A DNA stretch of 64,000 nt, from NCBI GenBank assembly GCA_002256485.1, contig NNSG01000008.1:62001-126000 (forward strand), written 5' to 3'. The stretch comes from Fidelibacterota bacterium 408169. GTDB lineage: Bacteria > Fidelibacterota > Marinisomatia > Marinisomatales > TCS55. Shown piece after piece: positions 26,304-36,166 of this stretch; position 1 is the stretch's first letter; each line of letters opens with the position of its first letter. Under the pieces are notes generated by a model. The model did no database searches and was not told the DNA's origin. It saw nothing but the letters and a program-made list of their open reading frames with translations. The position numbers and the translations under genes were made by a program.

Positions 26304-27162
26304 AAGATTAGGTAAAGGTTTAGAAGCACTTATTCGGCCATATGAAGAAACGCAAGTAGCAGCGTCTCCAGCAAGTATAACTGACATTTTATTATCCAAG
26401 ATTAAGGCTAATCCTAACCAACCCCGTAAAGACGGGTTGGATAAATCAAGCTTGGAAGATTTGGTCGCATCTATAAAAGAAAAAGGTGTAATTACACCCA
26501 TTACCGTTCAGGAAGTGGATAAGGGCTTTATGTTAGTTGCCGGAGAAAGACGTTGGCGGGCAGCCAGACTAGCCGGACTGAAAAAGATTCCAGCATATCT
26601 AATTAATGTTGCAGATGATGCCGAACTAATGGAAATGGCTCTAATCGAAAACATTCAAAGGGAAAACCTGAATTCCATTGAAGAGGCTGAAGCATTTGAT
26701 GTTTTACAACATGAGTTTAAACTTAATCAAACAGCTATCGCCAAAGCTGTCGGGAAAAAAAGAGTCACCATTTCAAATTCATTGCGCTTGTTGAATTTGC
26801 CGGCGGAAATTAAAGCCAGTCTTCGAAAAGGTGAAATTAGCGCTGGTCATGGTAGGGCAATTTTAGTTTTGAAAACACCCACCTCTCAAAAAAAAATATG
26901 GCAGCGTATTCTAAGTGAAAAATTGAGTGTCCGTGCGGCAGAGGATATTGTAAAAGGGAAATCTATTCCAAAACAAAAACTCAAGAAAAAGAAAATACGT
27001 AAATCAACCGCGGCTGTAAGATCTTTTGAAAATGAATTAATCACACTGCTCGGCACTAAAGTTCGCATAAGTTATAAAGGTGGTGAAGGGACAATTGAAA
27101 TTCAATATTTTTCTAATGACGATTTTGAACGCGTCATGGACCTCCTGCGAACTATAAAATAA
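26293..27162 (+). CDS. parB: chromosome partitioning protein ParB (Spo0J)
   Basis: 289 residues from a GTG at 26293 overlapping parA by 11 bp. N-terminal [11 protein letters not shown], the [11 protein letters not shown] segment, the CTP-binding boxes [13 protein letters not shown] and [14 protein letters not shown], a helix-turn-helix ([24 protein letters not shown]) and a C-terminal dimer domain. A perfect parS (TGTTTCACGTGAAACA) was not seen in the window, so the binding sites probably lie elsewhere near the origin. Confidence 0.96.
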   Translation: MVTKRLGKGLEALIRPYEETQVAASPASITDILLSKIKANPNQPRKDGLDKSSLEDLVASIKEKGVITPITVQEVDKGFMLVAGERRWRAARLAGLKKIPAYLINVADDAELMEMALIENIQRENLNSIEEAEAFDVLQHEFKLNQTAIAKAVGKKRVTISNSLRLLNLPAEIKASLRKGEISAGHGRAILVLKTPTSQKKIWQRILSEKLSVRAAEDIVKGKSIPKQKLKKKKIRKSTAAVRSFENELITLLGTKVRISYKGGEGTIEIQYFSNDDFERVMDLLRTIK

Positions 27163-27170
27163 TTTACGCC

Positions 27171-27941
27171 ATGAAATCTAATCGTTATACAGTTCATATT
27201 GTTTCAGATAATGTGGACACTCAAAAGCGTTTCTCCATTAGCCGATTCTGGCTACGTGCATTATTATTTTTCATTGTTTTAACACTAATTAGTATTGGGG
27301 GAGTTTTAGTATACTATATCCCTCAATTTGATGAAATCAGTAAAAAAAATCAACAATTTGAAAAAATGGTCGCTGAGCGTACTCGAGTTTTGGAGCTTTA
27401 TCATGATCTAAATCGCTTGGGACAAATGGAAGAAATAATCCGTAACAATTTGAGTATTGTAAATGATGATAAACAATCTTCTTCGATTGAAAAAACGAAT
27501 TCCTTTGTCATCTCTTACATAGAAAATATTCCTTCTCAGGCACCTGTAGATGGATTTTTGACTCAACGAATGTTAGATAAATCCCACTTTTGGCAAAAGA
27601 ACCATTATGGAATAGATATTGCTGTTCAAGAAGGGGAGCCCGTTCTGGCTGCAGCGGGTGGAAGGGTGATATTTTCAGGCTGGACCTATGATTTGGGGAA
27701 TTTAATTATCATCTATCATGGCGATGATTATTTTACACATTATGGTCATAACCAATTAAATCTCTTTGAAAATCATGGGATTGTAAAAAGAGGAGATGTT
27801 ATTGCCTTGGCAGGTAGTACAGGTATATCTTCTGGTCCGCATTTGCACTTTGAAATCTGGAAAGACAGCGATGCGATTGATCCATTGGTGTTTTTTCCGG
27901 AATATAAGGAAAGAGATATAAGCATTGAAAAAAATGGCTAA
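27171..27941 (+). CDS. M23 family metallopeptidase, membrane-anchored
   Basis: 256 residues: a cytoplasmic start, one membrane helix (about 25-50, FWLRALLFFIVLTLISIGGVLVYY), a short coiled coil, then an M23 peptidase domain with KNHYGIDIAVQEGEPVLAAAGG (zinc His and Asp), FTHYGHNQ and PHLHFEIW (zinc His). It should cut peptidoglycan cross-links. The bactofilin gene overlaps its 3' end by 8 bp; an M23 peptidase next to a bactofilin is a known cell-shape pair. Confidence 0.92.
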   Translation: MKSNRYTVHIVSDNVDTQKRFSISRFWLRALLFFIVLTLISIGGVLVYYIPQFDEISKKNQQFEKMVAERTRVLELYHDLNRLGQMEEIIRNNLSIVNDDKQSSSIEKTNSFVISYIENIPSQAPVDGFLTQRMLDKSHFWQKNHYGIDIAVQEGEPVLAAAGGRVIFSGWTYDLGNLIIIYHGDDYFTHYGHNQLNLFENHGIVKRGDVIALAGSTGISSGPHLHFEIWKDSDAIDPLVFFPEYKERDISIEKNG

Positions 27942-28350
27942 AATAAATTTTCAGAACATGAATAGTATGGTCGGGCAGGATGCTGTTTTCCAAGGTGATA
28001 TTAAACTGGAAGAAGGCATCATTGTTTATGGAACAGTTTACGGTAATATTCAAACACGAGGAGCTGTTCGCGTTTCAAGAACAGGTAAAGTTCATGGTGA
28101 CATTATTAGCAGTGATGTTCATATTGGGGGCAATGTAGAAGGGAATGTTGTGGTAGAAGATAGAGCTGTCCTTGGTGAATCTTCAATTTTGAATGGTAAT
28201 TTGACTTATAAATCGCTTATTATTGAAGAAGGTGCCCAATTTCAAGGTCAGTGTATAATTCTAAATAATGAAAAAAATATTGATGATCCTCAAGTTATTG
28301 AAGGAGGATTATCATCATTATCAGAAGATTCGCCAGTATACGATGATTGA
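27934..28350 (+). CDS. bactofilin (polymer-forming cytoskeletal protein)
   Basis: 138 residues from the ATG at 27934; the TTG nine bases earlier is less likely. The central part is the right-handed beta-helix of bactofilins: FQGDIKLEEGIIVYGTVYGN, RVSRTGKVHGDIISSDVHIGGNVEGNV, AVLGESSILNGNL. Bactofilins polymerise without nucleotide and place cell-wall enzymes, which fits the overlapping M23 peptidase gene upstream. Its stop overlaps the start of the atpZ-like gene, which joins the shape genes to the ATP synthase operon. Confidence 0.93.
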   Translation: MAKINFQNMNSMVGQDAVFQGDIKLEEGIIVYGTVYGNIQTRGAVRVSRTGKVHGDIISSDVHIGGNVEGNVVVEDRAVLGESSILNGNLTYKSLIIEEGAQFQGQCIILNNEKNIDDPQVIEGGLSSLSEDSPVYDD

Positions 28351-28585
28351 AAACAATGAGGATTATTTAGCTCGCTCATTTCAGTATTTACAAAAAATAA
28401 TTAAAGATTCAAGCCCCGCTGCTTCCGCATCATATACACTTATTGGAGGTGTATTGATTATGGGACTATTAGGGTATTTTTTGGATAATTGGCTGGGTAC
28501 AAAACCGTGGCTGATGCTGATTGGTTTTTTAATGGGTCTTTTTACTGGCTTCTATGAATTAGCAAAAACTGTTTGGCGTAAATAA
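28343..28585 (+). CDS. AtpZ/AtpI-like ATP synthase assembly protein
   Basis: 80 residues from the ATG at 28343; a longer frame upstream lies within the bactofilin gene. Two membrane helices (SASYTLIGGVLIMGLLGYFLDNWL and KPWLMLIGFLMGLFTGFYEL) with GYFLDNWLGTKPWLMLIGFLMG, the AtpZ/AtpQ signature. Such proteins assist c-ring assembly or carry magnesium. First gene of the ATP synthase run. Confidence 0.85.
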   Translation: MIENNEDYLARSFQYLQKIIKDSSPAASASYTLIGGVLIMGLLGYFLDNWLGTKPWLMLIGFLMGLFTGFYELAKTVWRK

Positions 28586-28587
28586 TC

Positions 28588-28944
28588 GTGCCACCAGTTA
28601 AATTTTTAATATATATAACTGTGTTTTGTATAGGAACGTGGGGGTTAATTGTTGGTGGATTAGAACAATTTGCCATTGAAATTTTTCTGGGAATGATTGC
28701 CCCATTAATCGTAGGTATCATTTCAATATTTGTTCTTTCGGCAATACATAAAAAGTCACCTGAAAGAGTAACAAATGTTTTAATAAAATCATTTGGTATC
28801 AAGATGATATTCTACGGGATGTATTTTATATACATTTTTACTTTTTACACTTTTAATCCAATGCCATTTATACTTAGTTTTGTTGGCTATTTCGTAACGC
28901 TTCACATTTGTGAAGCGTTGTTTTTAAGATCCATATTCAAGTAG
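28588..28944 (+). CDS. AtpI-like small membrane protein
   Basis: 118 residues from a GTG at 28588, 2 bp after the previous stop. Four predicted membrane helices. Position between atpZ and atpB and size suggest the highly variable AtpI/subunit-I family, but the sequence itself is not diagnostic. Its last 17 codons contain a perfect 11-bp inverted repeat followed by T residues (28896-28925), which may modulate transcription into atpB. Confidence 0.65.
   Translation: MPPVKFLIYITVFCIGTWGLIVGGLEQFAIEIFLGMIAPLIVGIISIFVLSAIHKKSPERVTNVLIKSFGIKMIFYGMYFIYIFTFYTFNPMPFILSFVGYFVTLHICEALFLRSIFK
28896..28925 (+). promoter_or_regulatory. hairpin with T-run inside the atpI-like 3' end
   Basis: AACGCTTCACA (28896-28906) and TGTGAAGCGTT (28909-28919) are exact inverse complements two bases apart, followed by GTTTTTA. 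It has the form of an intrinsic terminator or attenuator, within coding sequence and about 45 bases before atpB. Confidence 0.5.
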
Positions 28945-28963
28945 GTAAAATTTAAATCATCAA

Positions 28964-29899
28964 ATGAGTGCAGCTGTTGAGCAAAGCCACACCACTGGCA
29001 CAAGTGTATTGGACCAGGTTGGCGACAATATTATCCATCATGTTTCTAATAGTTCGTTGGAGCATCCATTAATTCATTTACCCCATATCTTTGGAATTGA
29101 TATATCAGTTACCAAACATGTACTTATGTTATGGGTTATTGCAATCTTGGTTTCCTGTGCTGTGATTATTCCTGTCAGAAAATATTTACAGAAAGATAAA
29201 GCAATTCCCGGCGGTTGGATGAATGCATTGGAAGCGGTTGTAAAATTTATTCGCGATTCAATTGTAAAGCCCAATGTGGGTGCAAAATCTGTAGATATAT
29301 GGGCACCTATGATTTTGACTTTTTTCTTTTTTATCTTATTTGCAAATGGAATAGGGCTTTTACCGATTTTTGATATGCTTGGATCGATTAACAGATTTAT
29401 ATTTCAGGTACCTGCCTCTGATAGCCATAACGTTGTGAATTCATTACTCCACGGAGGCTCAACAGTTACTGCTAATTTTAATGTAACAGCAGGATTGGCA
29501 GTCATTACATTTATATCTATTATTATTGCAGGTACGAAAGCCCATGGATTTATATCCCACTGGAAAAATTTAGTACCCCATGGCCTGGCTTGGCCAATTT
29601 ATATCATTCTAATACCCATTGAAATTATTGGCATGTTTGTAAGACCATTTGCATTAACCATGCGATTGGCAGCTAACATGACAGGTGGCCATATCGCCAT
29701 TTTAGCGATACTGTCTTTTATGGCCATTTTCGCTGACATGTTTAACAGCGTATTAGCGGGAGTGGGTATGGCTTTTATATCTGTGCCCATGGCAGCAGCA
29801 ATCAATGGACTTGAGATCATTGTTGTGCTGGTACAGGCGTATGTATTTACTCTATTGTCATCTGTATTTATCGGAATGGCAATTAATGTTCACCATTAA
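28964..29899 (+). CDS. atpB: F-type ATP synthase subunit a
   Basis: 311 residues, membrane protein. Key part: GMFVRPFALTMRLAANMTGGHIAIL with the essential arginine of the proton channel (in ALTMRLAANM), and the last helices IVVLVQAYVFTLLSSVFIGMAI. The N-terminal 60 residues are an extended periplasmic or soluble leader before the first helix, as in other FCB bacteria. Forms the proton half-channels with the c-ring. Confidence 0.96.
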   Translation: MSAAVEQSHTTGTSVLDQVGDNIIHHVSNSSLEHPLIHLPHIFGIDISVTKHVLMLWVIAILVSCAVIIPVRKYLQKDKAIPGGWMNALEAVVKFIRDSIVKPNVGAKSVDIWAPMILTFFFFILFANGIGLLPIFDMLGSINRFIFQVPASDSHNVVNSLLHGGSTVTANFNVTAGLAVITFISIIIAGTKAHGFISHWKNLVPHGLAWPIYIILIPIEIIGMFVRPFALTMRLAANMTGGHIAILAILSFMAIFADMFNSVLAGVGMAFISVPMAAAINGLEIIVVLVQAYVFTLLSSVFIGMAINVHH

Positions 29900-29922
29900 A
29901 CAATAGTAAGGAGAAACAAACG

Positions 29923-30147
29923 ATGGAAAACCTACATTACTTTGGAGCAGCCCTAGGACTGGGCGCAATTGTAATTGGTGCAGGTCTGGGAATTGGACGG
30001 TTAGCCGCCGCAGCCGCAGAAGGAATTGCCCGGCAACCTGAAGCCTCTGATAAAATAACTGGAGCAGTCAACCTTCCTTTATTCCTACTCGAAGGTGTGG
30101 CTATTCTGGGTGAAGTGTTCGCCCTGTTGATCGTCTTGATGAAATAA
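29923..30147 (+). CDS. atpE: F-type ATP synthase subunit c
   Basis: 74 residues, two helices with a polar loop (GIARQPEA). The proton-binding carboxylate is most likely Glu57 in FLLEGVAILGEVF; no Gln/Glu-Thr sodium pattern is seen, so protons are the expected ion. Strong RBS AAGGAG before the ATG. Confidence 0.95.
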   Translation: MENLHYFGAALGLGAIVIGAGLGIGRLAAAAAEGIARQPEASDKITGAVNLPLFLLEGVAILGEVFALLIVLMK

Positions 30148-30165
30148 TAACCTTTAGGACATCAT

Positions 30166-30669
30166 ATGAATAACCCTTTAGTGCAGCTCGATCCCGGACT
30201 GTTCATTTGGACCATTGTCACCTTCTTATTGCTCTTTGGAGTCCTGGCAAAGTTTGCCTGGAAACCATTGTTGAAAATGCTAAAAGACAGGGAAGATTTT
30301 ATCAAATCTTCCTTAGAAGATGCAGAAAAAGCACAAGAAACATTGACAAGGTTGAATGAAGAAGGAGAGGAAATTATCAACAAGGCTCGCGGAGAAGCAC
30401 AGACTATCCTTTCACAGGGAAAAGCTGCCGCAACAAAGTTAAAAGAAGATACTCTCAACGATGCCAAGGAAACAGCCAAGGCGATTATAACTGATGCTGA
30501 AAAACAGATTTTGGTGGAAAAAGAAAAGGCAATCGCAGAAATAAAAGGTGAAGTGGTCAACTTATCACTATCTGTGGCAGAAAAACTCATCAAGAAAAAT
30601 TTGAGTGTTGACGCTAATAAAACACTTATTGATGAATCTCTCTCTCATGTAAAGAAATATGAAACATAA
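30166..30669 (+). CDS. atpF: F-type ATP synthase subunit b
   Basis: 167 residues: one N-terminal membrane helix (PGLFIWTIVTFLLLFGVLAKFAW) and a long charged helix ending in SVAEKLIKKNLS. Serves as the peripheral stalk. The 3' end overlaps atpH by 11 bp. Confidence 0.94.
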   Translation: MNNPLVQLDPGLFIWTIVTFLLLFGVLAKFAWKPLLKMLKDREDFIKSSLEDAEKAQETLTRLNEEGEEIINKARGEAQTILSQGKAAATKLKEDTLNDAKETAKAIITDAEKQILVEKEKAIAEIKGEVVNLSLSVAEKLIKKNLSVDANKTLIDESLSHVKKYET

Positions 30670-31192
30670 CCAACGAGCAAAAAAACTCGCAGCAATCCTA
30701 CTGGACATTTCTGACGAAAGTGCCGAAGCAGTTCATTCTTCTCTACAGCTAATTGATATTTTAATCAGAAAAGACGCACGGTTTCGATCTTTATTGCAAT
30801 CAAAACGAATTTCCCATGATAAAAAAATGACTATTATCAGGAAGGTGCTTGCAGATATTTGCCACCCAAATGCTATTGAATTTCTGGGACTAATGACAGA
30901 AGAAAAATCTGTAAAAATCATTCGTCAAGTCATAAATGTCTTTGATGTGTTGTACAAGGAAAAAGAAGGGATAGTTGCTGTTCAAGCTCATGTTGCTAAA
31001 GAGTTGAACAGTGATGAAGTTGATGCATTACAGCATAATTTGCAAAAGGCAATGAACAAGAAGGCGGATATGAATATTGAAGTTGATGAAAAACTATTGG
31101 GCGGAATTAAGTTAAGAATTGAAAACACGTTTTTGGATGCATCTCTGAAAAGCAATTTAAATCGCTTGCAGAGTGAATTATTGCAATCCTAG
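30659..31192 (+). CDS. atpH: F-type ATP synthase subunit delta
   Basis: 177 residues, all-helical N-terminal domain, then the C-terminal signature KKADMNIEVDEKLLGGIKLRIENTFLDASLKSNLNRL (residues about 140-172), including the GG(I/V)..R....D.S....L pattern. Joins the F1 head to the b stalk. Start overlaps atpF. Confidence 0.94.
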   Translation: MKHNQRAKKLAAILLDISDESAEAVHSSLQLIDILIRKDARFRSLLQSKRISHDKKMTIIRKVLADICHPNAIEFLGLMTEEKSVKIIRQVINVFDVLYKEKEGIVAVQAHVAKELNSDEVDALQHNLQKAMNKKADMNIEVDEKLLGGIKLRIENTFLDASLKSNLNRLQSELLQS

Positions 31193-31207
31193 AACCAAGG
31201 GAAAAAA

Positions 31208-32731
31208 ATGGATATAAAAACAGAAAATATAACTGAATTACTAAGACAACAGATTGAAAAATTTGAGACTGCGATTGACGTATCAGAAGTGGGTGAAGTC
31301 ATAGAAATCGGTGACGGAGTTGCTCGTGTCAGCGGACTTGAAAATGTTATGAGTTCCGAGCTGGTAGAGCTACCGAACGGAGTGTTTGGTATGGCGTTGA
31401 ATCTTGAAGACGATAATGTTGGTTTAGTTCTTTTCGGAGAAAGCAGTAAAGTAAAAGAAGGCGATCTGGCTAAGCGTACCGAACGTGTGGTGGAAGTCCC
31501 CGTAGGAAAAAGTATGTTAGGCAGAGTTGTGAATCCACTCGGACAACCTCTCGATGGTAAAGGACCTATTGATTCCAAACATTTTTTACCCATTGAGCGT
31601 AAAGCATTGGGTGTGATGCAGCGTCAACCTGTGAAACAGCCTTTGCAAACTGGAATCAAAGCGATTGATTCCATGATTCCCATCGGCCGAGGCCAGCGTG
31701 AATTGATCATTGGTGATCGTCAAACGGGAAAAACGGCTATTGCTGTTGATACGATTATCAATCAAAAATATACTCACAAGACTGATGAACCCGTCTATTG
31801 TATTTATGTCGCCATTGGCCAAAAGGCGTCTACCGTAGCGACTATTACAGCAGAATTGGAAGCGAACGGTGCTATGGAATACACAACGATCGTAGCAGCC
31901 AATGCATCTGATCCGGCGCCGATGCAATACATTGCTCCTTATTCCGGTTGTGCAATGGGTGAACATTTTCGTGACAATGGCAAACATGCGTTAATCATTT
32001 ATGATGATTTATCGAAACAGGCTGTTTCGTATCGGCAAATGTCTTTAGTATTGCGCAGACCTCCCGGCCGAGAAGCTTTCCCCGGTGATGTGTTTTATCT
32101 TCATAGCCGTTTGCTGGAACGTTCATCTAAACTAGCGGATGAATTGGGTGGTGGTTCCTTGACAGCCTTACCCATCATTGAAACACAGGAAGGTGATGTA
32201 GCAGCCTATATTCCTACCAATGTAATCTCCATTACGGATGGTCAGATTTACCTTGAGACTAATTTATTTAATTCGGGAGTTCGTCCGGCGATTGATGTGG
32301 GTTTATCCGTTTCCCGTGTAGGGGGTAACGCCCAGATAAAAGCAATGAAAAGTGTGGCCGGAACGTTGCGTTTGGATTTAGCTCAATACCGTGAACTTGA
32401 GGCCTTTGCAAAATTTGGATCCGATCTGGATAAAGAAACCCAGGCTCAACTTACACGAGGTGAGCGAATGGTAGAGATTCTAAAACAAAACCAGTATGTT
32501 CCCATGGATATCGAAAAACAAATTGCCATTCTTTATGCCGGTACAAAAGGCTTTTTAGATGAAATACCTGCAAATAAAGTGGATGACTTTGAAAAAGGAT
32601 TGTTTGATTATTTAGATGCAAATAATTCTGATGAACTGAAAACCATTGTGAATGAGGGTAAAATAAGCGATGACGTTAGTGCGAAATTGGACGAAGCAAT
32701 TGTAGCATTTAAAGGAGGATTTACAGCATGA
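31208..32731 (+). CDS. atpA: F-type ATP synthase subunit alpha
   Basis: 507 residues, normal length. Walker [14 protein letters not shown] near residue 170, [37 protein letters not shown] and the ATP synthase alpha/beta signature [14 protein letters not shown]. Regulatory, non-catalytic nucleotide-binding subunit of F1. Followed by an atypical 133-bp gap instead of a direct junction with atpG. Confidence 0.98.
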   Translation: MDIKTENITELLRQQIEKFETAIDVSEVGEVIEIGDGVARVSGLENVMSSELVELPNGVFGMALNLEDDNVGLVLFGESSKVKEGDLAKRTERVVEVPVGKSMLGRVVNPLGQPLDGKGPIDSKHFLPIERKALGVMQRQPVKQPLQTGIKAIDSMIPIGRGQRELIIGDRQTGKTAIAVDTIINQKYTHKTDEPVYCIYVAIGQKASTVATITAELEANGAMEYTTIVAANASDPAPMQYIAPYSGCAMGEHFRDNGKHALIIYDDLSKQAVSYRQMSLVLRRPPGREAFPGDVFYLHSRLLERSSKLADELGGGSLTALPIIETQEGDVAAYIPTNVISITDGQIYLETNLFNSGVRPAIDVGLSVSRVGGNAQIKAMKSVAGTLRLDLAQYRELEAFAKFGSDLDKETQAQLTRGERMVEILKQNQYVPMDIEKQIAILYAGTKGFLDEIPANKVDDFEKGLFDYLDANNSDELKTIVNEGKISDDVSAKLDEAIVAFKGGFTA

Positions 32732-32864
32732 GCAAGATGGAACATGGAATATGGTAAAGGTCAGAAGGAAGATTATTCAAATGCCTAATACCGAATTCCC
32801 AATGCCATTTGTGGAACGTATTGGAACAAACAAATTCCCAATCAGTCAATCGATCTCTTAAATA
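32732..32864. repeat. repeat-like insertion in the atpA-atpG gap
   Basis: Non-coding gap in an otherwise tight operon. It contains short degenerate repeats, GGAACATGGAATATGG (32740-32755) and AATTCCCAATGCC / AAATTCCCAATC (about 32793-32842), of the kind that flank four-helix-bundle genes in related bacteria. No gene or intact repeat pair is seen; it may be a scar of a past insertion. Confidence 0.4.
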
Positions 32865-33719
32865 ATGGCTAATCTGAAAGATATACGCGATCGGATTAAA
32901 TCCGTAAAAAGCATTCAAAAGGTAACCAAAGCCATGAAAATGGTTGCGGCTGCTAAAATGCGCAGGGCGCAAGAACACATGGAAGAAGCAAGACCTTATG
33001 CCGATCGTCTTTCCACTGTGATCAATCATCTTCTTCCGGATGTGGATCGAGACCTGTTGGAATTGTTGGATGTCCGTGAAGTAAACCGTGTTGGGTATGT
33101 CGTAGTAACATCAGATAGGGGCATGGCCGGTTCATTTAATACAAATGTTTTAAAAATAGCACAAAATGAAATCGATACAATCGGGAAAGAAAATGTGGAT
33201 CTGTTCTGTATTGGAAAAAAAGCACGGGATCATTTTAAAAGACGGGGCTACACTATAATTGAAAATCATACGGAATTCTGGAATGAGTTGAGCTATGGCC
33301 ACGCCATAAAAATAGGTGAAGGAGTCATCAGTCATTTTACGAATCATCATGTGGATGAAATACATGTCGTATACAATGAATTTGTGAATGTGGCTAGGCA
33401 AAATATTCAATCTGAAATGTTAGTACCTCTTACTTTTGAAGAAGAAAACGGTCAGTATTTAGGTCGGCTGTATGAACCAAACAGAGAAGAAATTGTAAAG
33501 AGTTTAATTCCCCGTCACCTAAATATTCAAATGTGGAAGTACTTATTGGAATCTTATGCCAGTGAGCAAGCTGCACGCATGTTGGCTATGGAAAATGCTA
33601 CAGAGAATGCTCAAGATATGATTAAAGAATTAACATTGGAATTCAACAAGGCTCGCCAAGCTGCAATTACGACTGAAATGTTGGAAATCGTCAGTGGTGC
33701 CGAAGCCTTACAAACTTAA
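32865..33719 (+). CDS. atpG: F-type ATP synthase subunit gamma
   Basis: 284 residues. N-terminal ANLKDIRDRIKSVKSIQKVTKAMKMVAAAKMRRAQ and C-terminal ENATENAQDMIKELTLEFNKARQAAITTEMLEIVSGAEAL are the two helices of the rotor coiled coil with the gamma signature (T.E..EI..GA.A). No clear ribosome binding site is visible before the ATG, unlike most genes in the operon, which fits sequence change in the gap upstream. Confidence 0.97.
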   Translation: MANLKDIRDRIKSVKSIQKVTKAMKMVAAAKMRRAQEHMEEARPYADRLSTVINHLLPDVDRDLLELLDVREVNRVGYVVVTSDRGMAGSFNTNVLKIAQNEIDTIGKENVDLFCIGKKARDHFKRRGYTIIENHTEFWNELSYGHAIKIGEGVISHFTNHHVDEIHVVYNEFVNVARQNIQSEMLVPLTFEEENGQYLGRLYEPNREEIVKSLIPRHLNIQMWKYLLESYASEQAARMLAMENATENAQDMIKELTLEFNKARQAAITTEMLEIVSGAEALQT

Positions 33720-33783
33720 TAAATACTATTGCCATAAAATGAATATAAATAAAAAAGAAAAGATGAGAAAGTTTGGGATTCAA

Positions 33784-33811
33784 GAGTCGATGAGTCGGGA
33801 GTCGATGAGTC
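33784..33811 (+). repeat. left GAGTC-rich repeat of the S23 cassette
   Basis: GAGTCGATGAGTC occurs twice in tandem (33784-33796 and 33799-33811). Its inverse complement form, GACTCATGGACTC, occurs downstream of the split gene (34521-34533), so the cassette is bracketed by imperfect inverted repeats. Confidence 0.6.
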
Positions 33812-33987
33812 TAATGAACCAAAGAGTTAGATATGGGAAAAATCGAAAAATTTGAAGATATTGAAGCGTGGCAACGGGCTAGGAAACTTGTAAAAGTGAT
33901 TTATGACATTTCAAAAAAAGGGAAATTCAACCAAGATTTTAAACTTCGAGCTCAAATTCGAGATGCTGGTGTATCTATTATGGGGAA

Positions 33988-34280
33988 CCCCGTGAAATAA
34001 AATGTATTTTGTCTATGTCATAAAGAGTTTAAAGGATGGAAATTTCTACATTGGATATACTTCTGATCTTGAAAAACGAATTCAGGAGCATAACGATTGT
34101 GTATCAAAGTCAACTGCACACAGAAGACCTTTTGAATTAATTTATTACGAAGGAAGTCGAAATATCAAAGATGCTATGCATAGAGAAAAATATCTCAAAA
34201 CAACCTATGGTCATCGTTATCTTAAAAATCGACTAAAAAATGATATGGAAAGTAGTTCATGATGTACTATTTCACAGGGG
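33988..34280 (+). mobile_element. minimal GIY-YIG element with inverted ends
   Basis: About 290 bp inserted in the four-helix-bundle gene. Left end CCCCGTGAAATA (33988-33999); right end TATTTCACAGGGG (34268-34280), the inverse complement apart from one extra A. The ATG of the nuclease gene begins three bases inside the left end and its stop is six bases before the right end, so the element is essentially one gene between its ends. No target duplication is obvious; removing 33989-34279 nearly restores the host frame. Exact borders are uncertain by a few bases because of the C and G runs. Confidence 0.75.
34002..34262 (+). CDS. GIY-YIG nuclease family protein
   Basis: 86 residues, a single URI-type GIY-YIG domain: YFVYVIKSLKDGNFYIGYTS gives the YV(I)-YIG pair, then the catalytic Arg in LEKRIQEHN, RRPFELIYYEG, and the metal-binding Glu in HREKYLKTTYGHRYLKNRL. 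No DNA-binding extension is present, so cleavage specificity must come from the domain itself or a partner. It fills the element at 33988-34280 and is the obvious candidate for moving it, like a homing nuclease or transposase. That role is inferred. Confidence 0.92.
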   Translation: MYFVYVIKSLKDGNFYIGYTSDLEKRIQEHNDCVSKSTAHRRPFELIYYEGSRNIKDAMHREKYLKTTYGHRYLKNRLKNDMESSS

Positions 34281-34495
34281 CCGAAGGTTTTGGGCGTCGA
34301 AGTAATATGGAATTTGCTAATTTTTTAAATTATTCTCATGCTTCGTGTGCAGAAGTTCAATCTCATCTTTATGTCGCATTAGACCAAGACTATATCCACA
34401 AAGATTTATTTCAAAATATCTATGACGAATGTGATGAAATTTCACGAATGATTTTATCTTTTCAAATTTATCTAAGAAAATAATGAATATTACAA

Positions 34496-34533
34496 AGACT
34501 CAAAGACTCATAGACGCATAGACTCATGGACTC
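34496..34533 (+). repeat. right GACTC-rich repeat of the S23 cassette
   Basis: A run of AGACTC-like units: AGACTCAAAGACTCATAGAC, then GCATAGACTCATGGACTC. The last part, GACTCATGGACTC, is the inverse complement (one mismatch) of the GAGTCGATGAGTC units at 33784-33811 on the other side of the split gene. Confidence 0.6.
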
Positions 34534-34576
34534 AATAATCCTCAAAGAAGAAAAAAATGATTAAAACACTATCTAA

Positions 34577-36001
<1,425 letters not shown>

Positions 36002-36055
36002 TGAGTGTTTGTCCAGAATACTCAATTTCTGTGTTATGTGCTCCCAAACAATTAA

Positions 36056-36166
36056 TGTCATTGCGAATGGATCCGCCAACTGGCGGAGGAATGTGGCAAT
36101 CTCCTATCTTTAACAGACTTAAAAGACTTAATGAGATCACTCCGTCACAAACTCCTCGTGATGACA
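36056..36166. repeat. TGTCATTGCGA palindromic repeat between atpD and atpC
   Basis: TGTCATTGCGA (36056-36066) pairs with TCGTGATGACA (36156-36166), counting two G-U pairs, and inside lies the perfect hairpin TCCGCCA / TGGCGGA (36072-36087). Between are GGCAATCTCCT and GAGATCACTCCGTCAC, which also pair partly. This is the plan of the widely dispersed CATTGCGA...GCAATGACA hairpin repeats of bacterial genomes. It makes atpD-atpC 229 bp apart where they normally nearly touch. Confidence 0.65.

Larger units (their letters stand above)
33833..34483 (+). pseudogene. four-helix-bundle (S23-type) gene split by a GIY-YIG element
   Basis: The N-terminal part (33833-34000) reads GKIEKFEDIEAWQRARKLVK ... 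QIRDAGVSIMGN, then is diverted to PVK and a TAA. The C-terminal part resumes at 34280 with AEGFGRRSNMEFANFLNYSHAS ... DECDEISRMI and stops at 34481-34483. Joined, they give about 119 residues of the 23S rRNA intervening-sequence/four-helix-bundle family, lacking only one residue in the conserved SIM.NIAEG turn. The break is precisely the inserted DNA at 33988-34280. Both halves are otherwise intact, so the insertion looks young. The family's function is uncertain. Confidence 0.85.

Noticed and set aside
31189-31593. A 134-residue minus-strand frame in atpA
   Set aside because: Antisense to strongly conserved ATP synthase coding sequence; a shadow.
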